Shown here in pieces: positions 53,374 to 61,296 of a stretch of DNA of 64,000 nt (position 1 is the first letter of the stretch; every line of letters starts with the position of its first letter). The position numbers and the translations under genes were made by a program. This DNA comes from VRUE01 sp963702705 (GTDB lineage: Bacteria > Actinomycetota > Thermoleophilia > Solirubrobacterales > 70-9): positions 124,001 through 188,000 of the forward strand of contig CAVPDR010000001.1 in assembly GCA_963702705.1 (NCBI GenBank), written 5' to 3'. The notes under the pieces were generated by a model. The model was not told the DNA's origin. It did not search any database and saw only the letters and a list, made by a program, of their open reading frames with translations.

Positions 53374-53847
53374 ATGGCTGAGCTGGCCGGGACGCTGGGG
53401 GAGCTTGCCGAGTTCCTGCGCAATGAGGACACACCGATCTCGCCGCACGTGGTCGAGCCGTCCGAGCAGCCGGTCTTCGGCCTCCTCGCCGCGCTAGGCG
53501 AAAGAGCCGCGGCGGCGCCGGCCGAGTACGCGTTCGTGGTCGAGGCGGTGCGCGAGGGCTACCTACTGCACTACGGCACGCCGCGCCTGCTGCGCGGCCA
53601 TGACGACGATCTCGCTCTGCTCGCCGGCGACTATCTCTACGCCCTCGGCATCGAGCGGCTGGCTGCCCTCGGCGACGACGAGGCGGTCGCCGTGCTCTCG
53701 CGCCTGATCGGCCTCTGCGCTCGGCTCCATGCCGAGGGCCGCGAGAACGAGGTGCCCGGGTTGTGGCGAACTGCGGCCCTCGCGATCGGCGGTGGAGACC
53801 ATGCCGACCGCGAGCTTGCCCGAGTCAATAGACTTCCCGCTTCTTGA
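53374..53847 (+). CDS. Protein of unknown function preceding qcrA
   Basis: The 157-residue, mostly helical, soluble-looking protein was not recognised. It starts at ATG 53374 with AAGGA upstream. Its last 47 nt overlap qcrA, so translation is coupled to the Rieske protein gene. That position suggests a role in cytochrome complex assembly or function, but no motif (heme, metal or membrane) was seen to support a specific job. Confidence 0.65.
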   Translation: MAELAGTLGELAEFLRNEDTPISPHVVEPSEQPVFGLLAALGERAAAAPAEYAFVVEAVREGYLLHYGTPRLLRGHDDDLALLAGDYLYALGIERLAALGDDEAVAVLSRLIGLCARLHAEGRENEVPGLWRTAALAIGGGDHADRELARVNRLPAS

Positions 53848-54538
53848 GGTTGAGCTGTTGAGCGACGACGCGGACAAGCAAAACGGGGCCGAGGCGGCTG
53901 GTCGGCCGGAGCGCCCGACCCCCGAACCCCCGGGCTACTTCGAGGGGGAGTCGATGACGCGCCGACGCGCCTTCACGGTGGCCGTGCAAGGGCTGGGCGG
54001 CATCGCCGGCGCGGCTATCGTGCTGCCGGCGGTGGGCTTCGCCGTGGCACCGATCTTCCACCGTGGCAAGGAGCGCTGGGAGGCGGTCGGCCCGGTCAGC
54101 GATTTCGTCGAAGACACCTACCGCCAGGTGGTCTTCACCGAAACCGAGAGCATCGGTGACGCCGGCAAGACCACGGCGTACGTGCGCAAGAGCTCCAAGC
54201 AGCTCGGCGAGAAGCCGGGCGAGATCGTCGCCGTCTCCAACCGCTGTGCTCACCTCGGCTGCCCGGTCCGCTTCGTCGAGGCCGCCGGCAACTTCATCTG
54301 CCCCTGCCACGGCGGCGTCTACGACTTCCAGGGCAAACGAATCGGCGGCCCGCCGGTGCGACCGCTTGACCATTTCCAGACTCGCGTCCGCGACGGTCAG
54401 GTCGAGCTCGGCCCGCGCTACAGCGTCACCTCGCAGCTGGAGCCGGTCCGCGCCCGCGATCCCGGCGAGTTCACGGGCGGCGTCTGGGAATATCTGTATC
54501 CGCCCCGTCCGTCCACCTTCCCACCCCCGAGCGGCTGA
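53801..54538 (+). CDS. qcrA: Menaquinol-cytochrome c reductase Rieske iron-sulfur subunit
   Basis: The 245-residue protein has a hydrophilic N-terminus, a membrane helix (LGGIAGAAIVLPAVGFAVAP) after an Arg-rich TRRRAF segment that could serve as a Tat signal, and a Rieske domain. The 2Fe-2S ligands are in CAHLGC and CPCHGG. It accepts electrons from menaquinol in the bc complex. ATG 53801 has GGTGGAG upstream. The tatAC genes lie 4 kb downstream. Confidence 0.93.
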   Translation: MPTASLPESIDFPLLEVELLSDDADKQNGAEAAGRPERPTPEPPGYFEGESMTRRRAFTVAVQGLGGIAGAAIVLPAVGFAVAPIFHRGKERWEAVGPVSDFVEDTYRQVVFTETESIGDAGKTTAYVRKSSKQLGEKPGEIVAVSNRCAHLGCPVRFVEAAGNFICPCHGGVYDFQGKRIGGPPVRPLDHFQTRVRDGQVELGPRYSVTSQLEPVRARDPGEFTGGVWEYLYPPRPSTFPPPSG

Positions 54539-54552
54539 GGGGCTAGGCGACG

Positions 54553-55431
54553 ATGAAGCTCGACTCGATTATCCCCGCGCCACTGCGCAAACCGGCCAAG
54601 CCGGGTCAGGGCAACGGTGCGAAAGGCCCGGCTCCCGCCGACCTGAAGACGGCGCCGCCGGAGCGTCCCAGCGACGCCAAGCGGCTCGGCGAGCAAGCCA
54701 AGGACGCACCGGCCGACGTCCTCGCCTGGGTCGACCAGCGCACCGCCGCCTCCGGCTTCCTCACCGGGATGCTCTACCGCAAGGTGCCGAAGGGGACCAA
54801 CTGGTTCTACACGCTCGGCTCCGCCACCCTGATCGCCTTCATCTCACAGGCGATCACCGGCGTCTTCCTGGCGATGTTCTACACGCCCTCGACGACCCAG
54901 GCCTACGCCTCGATCGCCCACATCAACAACGACGTCTTCCTCGGTCAGCTCGTCCACGGGATGCACAAGTGGGGCTCGAGCGTGATGGTGATCCTGATCT
55001 TCCTCCACATGGGTCGCACCTTCTTCTTCGGCGCCTACAAGTACCCGCGTGAGCTCAACTGGGTGATCGGCGTCGTATTGCTGATCCTGACGATGACGAT
55101 GGCCTTCACCGGCTACCTGCTGCCCTTCGACCAGCGCTCCTTCTGGGCCTCGGTCGTCGGCATCAACATCAACGGCACCGGCCCCATCGTCGGGCCTTAC
55201 CTCAGCGATTTCCTCAGAGCGGGCCCCGAGCTTGGGGCGACCACGCTCTCGCGCTTCTACGCGATCCACATGCTGCTCGTTCCGGGAGCGATCATCGCCC
55301 TGATCGGCGCCCACATGTATCTCGTGGTCAAGCTCGGCACGACCGCCCCGCCCTGGCTCAAAGCGGACAAGCCGAAAGTCGCCGCGCCTGTCTCACAGCT
55401 CGACGCCAGCGCCAACGGGTTCGAGGGATGA
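54553..55431 (+). CDS. qcrB: Menaquinol-cytochrome c reductase cytochrome b subunit (b6-type)
   Basis: The 292-residue protein has a ~65-residue proline-rich N-terminal extension, then the four-helix cytochrome b N-terminal domain. Heme ligands are His residues in HGMHKWGSSVMVILIFLHMG and in AIHMLLVPGAIIALIGAHMY. It corresponds to b6-type QcrB of Bacillus, with the C-terminal half of cytochrome b supplied by qcrC. The stop codon falls inside the left arm of a palindrome. Confidence 0.92.
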   Translation: MKLDSIIPAPLRKPAKPGQGNGAKGPAPADLKTAPPERPSDAKRLGEQAKDAPADVLAWVDQRTAASGFLTGMLYRKVPKGTNWFYTLGSATLIAFISQAITGVFLAMFYTPSTTQAYASIAHINNDVFLGQLVHGMHKWGSSVMVILIFLHMGRTFFFGAYKYPRELNWVIGVVLLILTMTMAFTGYLLPFDQRSFWASVVGININGTGPIVGPYLSDFLRAGPELGATTLSRFYAIHMLLVPGAIIALIGAHMYLVVKLGTTAPPWLKADKPKVAAPVSQLDASANGFEG

Positions 55432-55526
55432 CCCCCGTGGCCAAGCAGATCAAGGACGCAGGGAGCGCGGCGTGCTCTGCACGCAAGCGACTGAGGACGC
55501 CGATATGCGCCGGCCACGGGGGTCAT
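55428..55526. promoter_or_regulatory. 15-bp perfect palindrome with 69-nt loop between qcrB and qcrC
   Basis: The arms ATGACCCCCGTGGCC (55428-55442) and GGCCACGGGGGTCAT (55512-55526) are exact. The loop contains an inner hairpin GCGTGC-TCT-GCACGC. The left arm contains the qcrB stop, and the right arm ends 2 nt before the qcrC GTG. The layout is the same as at jag/rsmG, suggesting a common way of separating genes within an operon. Confidence 0.65.
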
Positions 55527-55528
55527 TC

Positions 55529-56230
55529 GTGAAGCCGGCGGATAAGCAGGCTTACCTGGAGGAATACGAGCTGCTGAAGAAGAAGGGCAAGCCCTTCTTC
55601 CCCTACGCGGTGCTGAAGGACTCGGCGATGATGTTGATCGTCGTCGGCGTGATCATCCTGATGTCGGTCATCCTCGGCGCCGAGCAGGGGCCGAAGGCCG
55701 ACCCGACCACGACCACCTACGTGCCGCGCCCCGAGTGGTACTTCTTCTTCCTCTTCGAGCTCCTGCGCGTGATCAAGCCGCCCGAGCTGGTCCCGATCGC
55801 GACGATCGGGATCCCGACCGTCTGCATGGTGCTGCTGCTCCTGTTGCCGTTTTACGATCGCGGCCCGGAGCGCAACCCGATCCGCCGGCCGATCGCGACT
55901 ACGGCCGGCTGTCTGACGATCGCGGCGATGGCCTACCTCAGCTTCCTCGGCGCCACCGGCGGCTCGCCGACCGAGATCGACATGAAGGTGGCGCCCCAGT
56001 ACGAAGCCGGCAAGGAGGTCGTCGCCGGCTCCGGCTGCCTCGCCTGCCACAAGCTCGGCGAGAACGGCAACAACGGCCCCGGGCCCGAACTCACCCATAT
56101 CGCCCAGCGGATCCCGCGCGCGGCGATCCTGCGCTCGGTGGAGATCGGTCCCGGTATCATGCCTTCCTTCCGCGATCTGCCGCCGAAGAAGCTCAACGAG
56201 CTCGCCGATTTCCTCTCCTCACTCGACTAA
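55529..56230 (+). CDS. qcrC: Cytochrome b subunit IV fused to cytochrome c
   Basis: The 233-residue protein (from GTG 55529) has an N-terminal subunit-IV-type cytochrome b half with the quinol-site PEWY motif (RPEWYFFFLFELLRVIKPPE) and about four helices. A C-terminal mono-heme cytochrome c domain follows (CLACH binding motif, Met ligand in GIMPSF). Such fusions are known from Bacillus-type QcrC. An ATG at 55505 would add 8 residues coded by the palindrome arm. With qcrA and qcrB it forms the quinol-cytochrome c reductase. Confidence 0.92.
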   Translation: MKPADKQAYLEEYELLKKKGKPFFPYAVLKDSAMMLIVVGVIILMSVILGAEQGPKADPTTTTYVPRPEWYFFFLFELLRVIKPPELVPIATIGIPTVCMVLLLLLPFYDRGPERNPIRRPIATTAGCLTIAAMAYLSFLGATGGSPTEIDMKVAPQYEAGKEVVAGSGCLACHKLGENGNNGPGPELTHIAQRIPRAAILRSVEIGPGIMPSFRDLPPKKLNELADFLSSLD

Positions 56231-56273
56231 GCCCTCTCGGGACTCGGCCCAGTTCGCCGGGCAGGTCAATCGC

Positions 56274-56942
56274 ATGTTCGACCGGGTTGCCGGCCGCTAC
56301 GACACGCTCAACTCGGTGATGACGGCGGGGATGCATCACCGCTGGCGCCAGCGAGCCGCCGACCGCGCCGAGCTGGTGCCGGGCGATTCGGCGCTCGATG
56401 TCTGCTGCGGCACCGGCGACCTGGCGTTGGAGCTGGCCGGCCGGGTCTCGCCCGGCGGCCACGTGGTCGGCTGCGACTTCTCCGAGCCGATGCTCGACCT
56501 GGCGCGCGACAAGGCGCGCACGCGCGCCGCCGACCCGGTGCGCTTCGAGTGGGCGGACGCGCTCAGCCTTCCCTATGACGCCGGCCGCTTCGATGCGGTC
56601 ACCGTCGGCTTCGGGGTGCGCAACCTGGCCGACCTCGACCGTGGCCTGCGTGAGATGACCCGCGTCCTGCGTCCGGGCGGCCGCCTCGTCGTGCTCGAGA
56701 TCACCCAGCCCGTTCGCCCGCCGCTCTCGCTCTTCTACTCGCTCTGGTTCGACCGGATCGTGCCGCTGCTGGGTGCTTTCTCGGCCGACAATGAGGCGTA
56801 CTCCTACCTACCTGAATCGGTGCGCAACTTTCCCAGCCCGAAACGGCTGGCCGAGACGATGGACGTGGCGGGGCTGGGGCAGATTCGCTGGACGGTTCTC
56901 GCCGGGGGGATCATCGCGATCCACAGCGGCGTCCGCAGGTGA
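56274..56942 (+). CDS. menG: Demethylmenaquinone/ubiquinone C-methyltransferase (UbiE/MenG)
   Basis: The 222-residue SAM methyltransferase has MFDRVAGRYDTLNSVMTAG, DVCCGTGDLALELA, VGFGVRNLADLDRGLREMTR and LEITQP, the complete UbiE/COQ5 pattern. It makes the last step of menaquinone synthesis, feeding the QcrABC complex encoded just upstream. The ATG at 56274 follows GGCAGG; the conserved segment FAGQVNR upstream in frame hints that the real start could be an earlier non-standard codon. It overlaps the next gene by 4 nt. Confidence 0.9.
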   Translation: MFDRVAGRYDTLNSVMTAGMHHRWRQRAADRAELVPGDSALDVCCGTGDLALELAGRVSPGGHVVGCDFSEPMLDLARDKARTRAADPVRFEWADALSLPYDAGRFDAVTVGFGVRNLADLDRGLREMTRVLRPGGRLVVLEITQPVRPPLSLFYSLWFDRIVPLLGAFSADNEAYSYLPESVRNFPSPKRLAETMDVAGLGQIRWTVLAGGIIAIHSGVRR

Positions 56943-57903
56943 CTCGCCCCTCCGCTGTTCCGCCGCCGGTTACGGCGGTTCTCGACGCCTCCAGCCGCTG
57001 GCTGCCCGCTCGCTTGGGGGAGGTCGAGGAGCAACTGCGCGCGCAGAGCGGCGGTCATGGCGAGCCGCTCAGCGCCGACCTGGCGGCAACGCTGGCGGCG
57101 GGCGGAAAGCGCTTGCGCCCACTCCTCGTCTTGCTCTGCGCCGGTGCAGATGGGGGGAGGAGGCGGTGCGAGCGGCGACGGCGATCGAGCTGGTCCACAT
57201 GGCCACCCTCGTCCACGACGACGTCCTCGATGCCGCGCCGCTGCGCCGTGGCCAGCCGACGATCGCCGCCCTCTCGGGCCGCGGCCGGGCAGTTTCGGCG
57301 GGCGACCTGCTCTTTTCCCGCGCCTTCGCCTTTCTCGCCGAAAAGGGCGATGGGCGGGCGGTCTCGCTGCTGGCCGAGGCCTCGGTTGCCTTGGCTCGCG
57401 GCGAGCTCGCCCAGCGCCAGGACGCATTTGACCTGGGCATCTCGGAAGAGCGCTACCTCGAACGCTGCCGGCTGAAGACCGCGAAGCTGTTCGAGTGCGC
57501 CTGTCGGATGGGGAGCGATAGCGAGGCGCTTGGGGACTTCGGGGCTGAGATAGGGCTCGCCTTCCAGCTGCTCGACGACGTGCTCGACGTCTCCGGCCCG
57601 CCCGAGCGCACAGGCAAGGCCCGCGGCACCGATCTGCTCGATGGCACCGTCACCCTGCCGCTGATCGTGGCGGCGTCGGCAGACCCCTCGCTCGGCTCGG
57701 CCGATCTGCGCGAGCTCGACCCCGCCGCCGCCGAGGCGCTTTGCGATCGCATCGCCGCAACCGGCGCGCTTAACCGGGTTCGCTCGCGGGCCGTGGCGAT
57801 GGTGGCGGCGGCGAAGCAGCGGCTCGACGCGGCCGCCTTCGACTCCGAGCAGCGCCAGCTCCTCGGCTTGGTCGCCGACGGCGTCGTGCAGCGCTACAGC
57901 TAA
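56939..57903 (+). CDS. Polyprenyl diphosphate synthase (frame disrupted once)
   Basis: This trans-prenyltransferase makes the menaquinone side chain. It has GGKRLRPLLVLLCAGADGG in the first frame, then, in a second frame, ELVHMATLVHDDVLDAAPLRRG (first Asp-rich DDxxD), CRLKTAKLFECAC and FQLLDDVLDVSG (second Asp-rich motif). The frames join at the G6 run 57152-57157, where one missing G would restore GADGGEEAVRAA. A sequencing or assembly indel is the simplest explanation. It follows menG with a 4-nt overlap and ends at a bidirectional hairpin. Confidence 0.87.
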
Positions 57904-57923
57904 TCGATTCCGCCCATGTGCTC

Positions 57924-57973
57924 CGCCCAAATCGGGCCTGAGAAATCAGATATGGACAGGCCCAATTTGGGCG
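57924..57973. terminator. Bidirectional terminator-like hairpin
   Basis: The 17-bp arms at 57924-57940 and 57957-57973 match at 16 of 17 pairs around a 16-nt loop. The site separates convergent genes, with the polyprenyl synthase on one side and the zinc-ribbon gene on the other. No T tract is present. Confidence 0.7.
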
Positions 57974-57995
57974 TCCGCCATATGCGGGTCAGCGG

Positions 57996-58328
57996 TCAGC
58001 GGAAGTCGTCGGCGCTGATCAGGTCGGCGGCGAGGGCGGCGCTGAGCGTGTCAGCGAAGAGCCGCATGTTCTCGTGCTCGAGTTCCTTCAGCACCTCGCT
58101 CAGCGCCCTCGTGCCGAGGTCGAGCTCTTCGTCGAAGGCGTCGATCGCGCTTTCGCCGTGAACCTCGTCGCAACGCCAGTCGCACTCGGGGCAGCGCCGC
58201 CAGAGGCGCCAGTGGCCGCGGTCGCCGGCCTGCTCCCAACAGGTTGGCTGGACCAGCGTCGAAGCGCACCGCGGGCAGATGTGGAGCCCGGTCGCGGTCT
58301 TTGTCTGGCTGGCACTTGCGTCTCGCAT
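57996..58328 (-). CDS. Small zinc-ribbon protein
   Basis: The 110-residue protein has two CxxC knuckles (CPRC and, about 25 residues later, CPEC) forming a zinc ribbon at the N-terminal half, and an acidic helical C-terminal half (AFDEELDLGTRALSEVLKEL). The function is unknown. The ATG 58328 before RDASASQTKTATG is preferred to the upstream frame, which lies in the AT-richer intergenic stretch. It is divergent from tatA across ~140 bp, which contains the likely promoters of both. Confidence 0.65.
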   Translation of the reverse strand: MRDASASQTKTATGLHICPRCASTLVQPTCWEQAGDRGHWRLWRRCPECDWRCDEVHGESAIDAFDEELDLGTRALSEVLKELEHENMRLFADTLSAALAADLISADDFR

Positions 58329-58466
58329 ATCTGCCCTATCGAACCCGCGAAACGATGACTCAATCCGCACTTTTCGCCGACACCCCCACAAAACTCAAAA
58401 ATCAAGTACGCAACTGGCCCAATTCGCTGTGATCCGATCGCTAGGGGCTGCCGTTACCATTGGTCG

Positions 58467-58700
58467 ATGCCAAACGTCGGACCATTTGAGCTTGCGATCG
58501 TGCTGATCATCGCCCTGGTCGTCTTCGGACCGAAACGCCTGCCGGAGCTCGGTCGCTCCCTGGGCAAAGGGATCCGCGAGTTTCGCGGCTCGGTGAGCGG
58601 CGAGAGCCACGAGCCGGAGCAGCCCGAGGCGATCGAGCCGCCCGTCCCCGCCCCCGTCGTCAAGGGCAAGGGCGAGCCGGCCGTTAACGACCGCAGCTGA
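58467..58700 (+). CDS. tatA: Sec-independent translocase subunit TatA
   Basis: The 77-residue protein has an N-terminal membrane helix (FELAIVLIIALVVFGPKRLP) followed by the amphipathic LGRSLGKGIREFRGS helix and an acidic/proline tail. The FGPKRLPELGRSLGKG signature is diagnostic. It forms the Tat pore for folded proteins. It is 11 nt upstream of tatC. The QcrA Rieske protein encoded 4 kb upstream is a likely substrate. Confidence 0.93.
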   Translation: MPNVGPFELAIVLIIALVVFGPKRLPELGRSLGKGIREFRGSVSGESHEPEQPEAIEPPVPAPVVKGKGEPAVNDRS

Positions 58701-58711
58701 GGACAGCCACA

Positions 58712-59482
58712 GTGGCTCGCATGAAGGCGGTCTCCCACGAGGATCGCCTCACCCTCGTCGAGCACCTCGACGAGCTCCGCACGCGCATCGTCGTCTGCCT
58801 GGCCGTCTTCGGCGTCGCCCTGGCGCTCTGCTTCTGGCAGAACCATTTGCTGCTGGAAATCGCGAGCGGTCCGCTGCCGGCCGACCACAAGAAGCTGCTC
58901 ACCTTCGGCGTCGCCGAACCGTTCACGACGACCCTCACCGTTTCCACCTACGGGGCGCTGATCCTCTGCCTGCCGATCTTCCTCTACCAGGCATACGCCT
59001 ACGTCCTGCCCGCCTTCAGCCGCAGCGAGCGGCGTCTGATCCTGCCCCTGCTGCTCGCCGCGCCGCTGCTCTTCCTCGCCGGCGTCGCCTTCGCCTACTT
59101 CGTCGTGATGCCGGCCGCGGTCTCGTTCCTACTCAACTTCAACGACAGTCAATTCAACGTTCAGGTCCGTGCCCGCGACTACTACAGCTTCTTCTCGACG
59201 ACGATGCTTGCCGGCGGCGTCATCTTTCAATTGCCGCTGGCAATCCTTGCCGTCACCCGGCTCGGCATCGTCAGCGTCGCGCAGCTGAAGAGAAACCGCC
59301 GCTACGCCTACCTGATCATCGCCGTGGTCGCCGCCGCGCTGCCGGGGGTCGATCCGATCTCGATGCTGATCGAGATGGTTCCTCTACTTCTTCTGTTCGA
59401 GTTGAGTATCTTGATCGCTCGCGCCTTTGGCACGCCGAGGGAGGCGGGAGGAATGGCAAGGCCCTCAACCCAGGAGCAGTGA
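58712..59482 (+). CDS. tatC: Sec-independent translocase subunit TatC
   Basis: The 256-residue, six-helix protein has LVEHLDELRTRIVVCLAVF near the start, and FSRSERRLILPLLLAAPLLF and AYFVVMPAAVSFLLNFN in the middle. It is the receptor for twin-arginine signals. It starts at GTG 58712 and lies downstream of tatA. Confidence 0.94.
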   Translation: MARMKAVSHEDRLTLVEHLDELRTRIVVCLAVFGVALALCFWQNHLLLEIASGPLPADHKKLLTFGVAEPFTTTLTVSTYGALILCLPIFLYQAYAYVLPAFSRSERRLILPLLLAAPLLFLAGVAFAYFVVMPAAVSFLLNFNDSQFNVQVRARDYYSFFSTTMLAGGVIFQLPLAILAVTRLGIVSVAQLKRNRRYAYLIIAVVAAALPGVDPISMLIEMVPLLLLFELSILIARAFGTPREAGGMARPSTQEQ

Positions 59483-59488
59483 TTCGAG

Positions 59489-60292
59489 TTGGCAGAAGGG
59501 GAGCGACGGCTGGTTTTCGATACCCGCGGGCGGCGCAAGCATGTCGTCCGGGTCGTCTACGCGATCCTCGCGCTGCTGATGGGCGCCAGCCTCTTCCTCG
59601 TCGTCGGTCCCTTCAGCATCGGCAACCTGCTCGGCAACAGCGGCACGACCAGTGCGAGCAAGGTCCTCGACGAACAGGCCGAACGGACCGAAGCCAAACT
59701 GCGCCGCGACCCGACCGATGAAGCGCTCCTGCTCGCCCTGACCCGCACGCGGATCAGCGCCGGCAACGCCCTGACCGAAGTCAACCCCGAAACCGGCACC
59801 CCCGCGCTCACGGTCGAAGGGAGGCAGGAGCTGAGCCAGGGAGTCGAAGCCTGGCATCGCTACCTGAAGCAGACGAAGGAACCAAGTCCCTCCGTGGCGC
59901 TGCTCGTCTCCCGCGCCTACTTCGGACTCGCCGAATCGGCGACCAGCCTCGAAGAAGCCGCGACCAACGTCGAGAAAGCAGCAGCAGCCCAAGGCATTGC
60001 CGCCGAAGCGCAGCCGACGGTCAACTCGCTGACGACCCTGGCGATCTATGCGTACTACGCCGGCGACTTTGCCACCGGCGACAAGGCGACCAAGGAAGCC
60101 AAGGCCATGGTCTCGGGTAAGTCGGAAGTGAAAGAAATCAGCAAGCAGATGAGCGAATTCCGCAAGCGCGGGAAAGCGTTCCAGAAGCAGAAGGCGGAAG
60201 TCGCCAAGCAGGAAGGCGCCCAGCGCAAGGAAGCCCTGGAAAACCCCCTGGGGGGCCTCTCGGGCAGCGCCGGCGGTTCCCTCGGCGAATAA
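59489..60292 (+). CDS. Membrane-anchored TPR-like protein, unknown function
   Basis: The 267-residue protein has one membrane helix (about 22-44) followed by helical TPR-like repeats (ALLLALTRTRISAGNAL, SVALLVSRAYFGLAES, TLAIYAYYAGDFATGD) and a lysine/glutamate-rich C-terminus. It likely acts outside the membrane in protein-protein contact. It starts at TTG 59489, 6 nt after tatC, so it is probably in the tat operon. No specific function is assigned. Confidence 0.7.
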   Translation: MAEGERRLVFDTRGRRKHVVRVVYAILALLMGASLFLVVGPFSIGNLLGNSGTTSASKVLDEQAERTEAKLRRDPTDEALLLALTRTRISAGNALTEVNPETGTPALTVEGRQELSQGVEAWHRYLKQTKEPSPSVALLVSRAYFGLAESATSLEEAATNVEKAAAAQGIAAEAQPTVNSLTTLAIYAYYAGDFATGDKATKEAKAMVSGKSEVKEISKQMSEFRKRGKAFQKQKAEVAKQEGAQRKEALENPLGGLSGSAGGSLGE

Positions 60293-60324
60293 CAAACGCC
60301 CTTCCTATACTTTTCTGAACCCCA

Positions 60325-60398
60325 GGGCCGCTAGCTCAACTGGTTAGAGCAGGAGCCTCTTAAGCTCAAGGTTGAAGGTTCGAGTCCTTCGCGGCCCA
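60325..60398 (+). tRNA. tRNA-Lys (CTT anticodon)
   Basis: It forms a cloverleaf with acceptor stem GGGCCGC/GCGGCCC, D arm AGCTCAACTGGTTAGAGC, anticodon loop CTCTTAA (anticodon CTT) and T arm GAAGG-TTCGAGT-CCTTC. The discriminator is A, with no encoded CCA. It lies between convergent genes. Confidence 0.93.
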
Positions 60399-60420
60399 TT
60401 CCGTTGCCGGCGGGCGCGGA

Positions 60421-61176
60421 CTATCCGGAGACGGTGCAGGCCTTTTCGATGCTGCCTTCGATGACCGTGCCGTCGCCGAAGGTGAAGCGTCCGCGGGTGC
60501 GGAAGATGCCGTCCCCGCAGCGGGCCTCGGTGTAGCTGCGTTCGGAGCCGCGATAGCGGTAGCGCTTGCCGACCTTGACGTCCAGGTGGACGAGCGAGCC
60601 GCGCCCGCCGAGGATCGGCGGAACGTCGACCGTGGCCCGGTAGCGGTACAGGCCGGCGCGTTTTTCGATTGGGATCGTTATTACGAAGGTCTGGGTTGCC
60701 GGCACCGTGGTGCGGGCGTGGAGGATGACCGTGGGGTGGCCTTCCTGGCGGGGACCGTTGAAGAGCGTGATCGGTGAGCTGGCCGGAATCGGCGCACCCG
60801 CTCCGAGCGTGATCAGGGCGCTGACATGGCCGCTGCCGACGATCGCCTTGGGGCAGCGGCTTCGCGCTTCGGCTGGCGTCGCTTCGGTGAGCAGCGAGGG
60901 ATCGCAGACCGGCAGGCCGGCCGTGCTCAGCTTGCCGTCGCGATCGAAGCTGAGCACCAACTGCTGCAGTGGCGCGGGAACGCCGCCGTCCACGGACTTG
61001 AGGTCGGCGTGGCCGGTGAAGTCGATCGGCGCGAAGGCGTGCCGCGGCAGCTTCAGCGGGGTGAAGCCTCCATCCGCGGTCAGCACCAGGTTGCCGATCT
61101 TGACCAGCGCGGCGTTGGCCCCCCCCGCGAGCAGGACACAGGCGAACACCACCCCGATTGCCGACAGGCGCTTCAC
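60421..61176 (-). CDS. Secreted protein of unknown function
   Basis: The 251-residue protein has a signal peptide (RLSAIGVVFACVLLAGGANA) and a beta-rich mature part with three cysteines (CDPSLLTEA, RCPKAIVG, CGDGIF). It has no recognised family. The sequence pattern (TADGGFTPLKLPRHAFAPID) looks like a conserved secreted protein of this lineage, but that is from memory of related genomes, not tested here. It is divergent from the MMPL transporter gene. Confidence 0.65.
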   Translation of the reverse strand: MKRLSAIGVVFACVLLAGGANAALVKIGNLVLTADGGFTPLKLPRHAFAPIDFTGHADLKSVDGGVPAPLQQLVLSFDRDGKLSTAGLPVCDPSLLTEATPAEARSRCPKAIVGSGHVSALITLGAGAPIPASSPITLFNGPRQEGHPTVILHARTTVPATQTFVITIPIEKRAGLYRYRATVDVPPILGGRGSLVHLDVKVGKRYRYRGSERSYTEARCGDGIFRTRGRFTFGDGTVIEGSIEKACTVSG

Positions 61177-61296
61177 ATCTCCTCACAATCAGGCTAGCGA
61201 CCCGATCAAGCCGGCGGGTCGAATCCGTTCTTAACAGAGTCTTCGGTTTCTTTTCCCCGCTCCGTCGCCCGGACCGCCAAACTACAGGGCGTGCCT

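Noticed and set aside
60325..60398. tRNA-Leu reading of the second tRNA
   Set aside because: The variable arm is short and the seven-base anticodon loop CTCTTAA places CTT at the anticodon, giving Lys.
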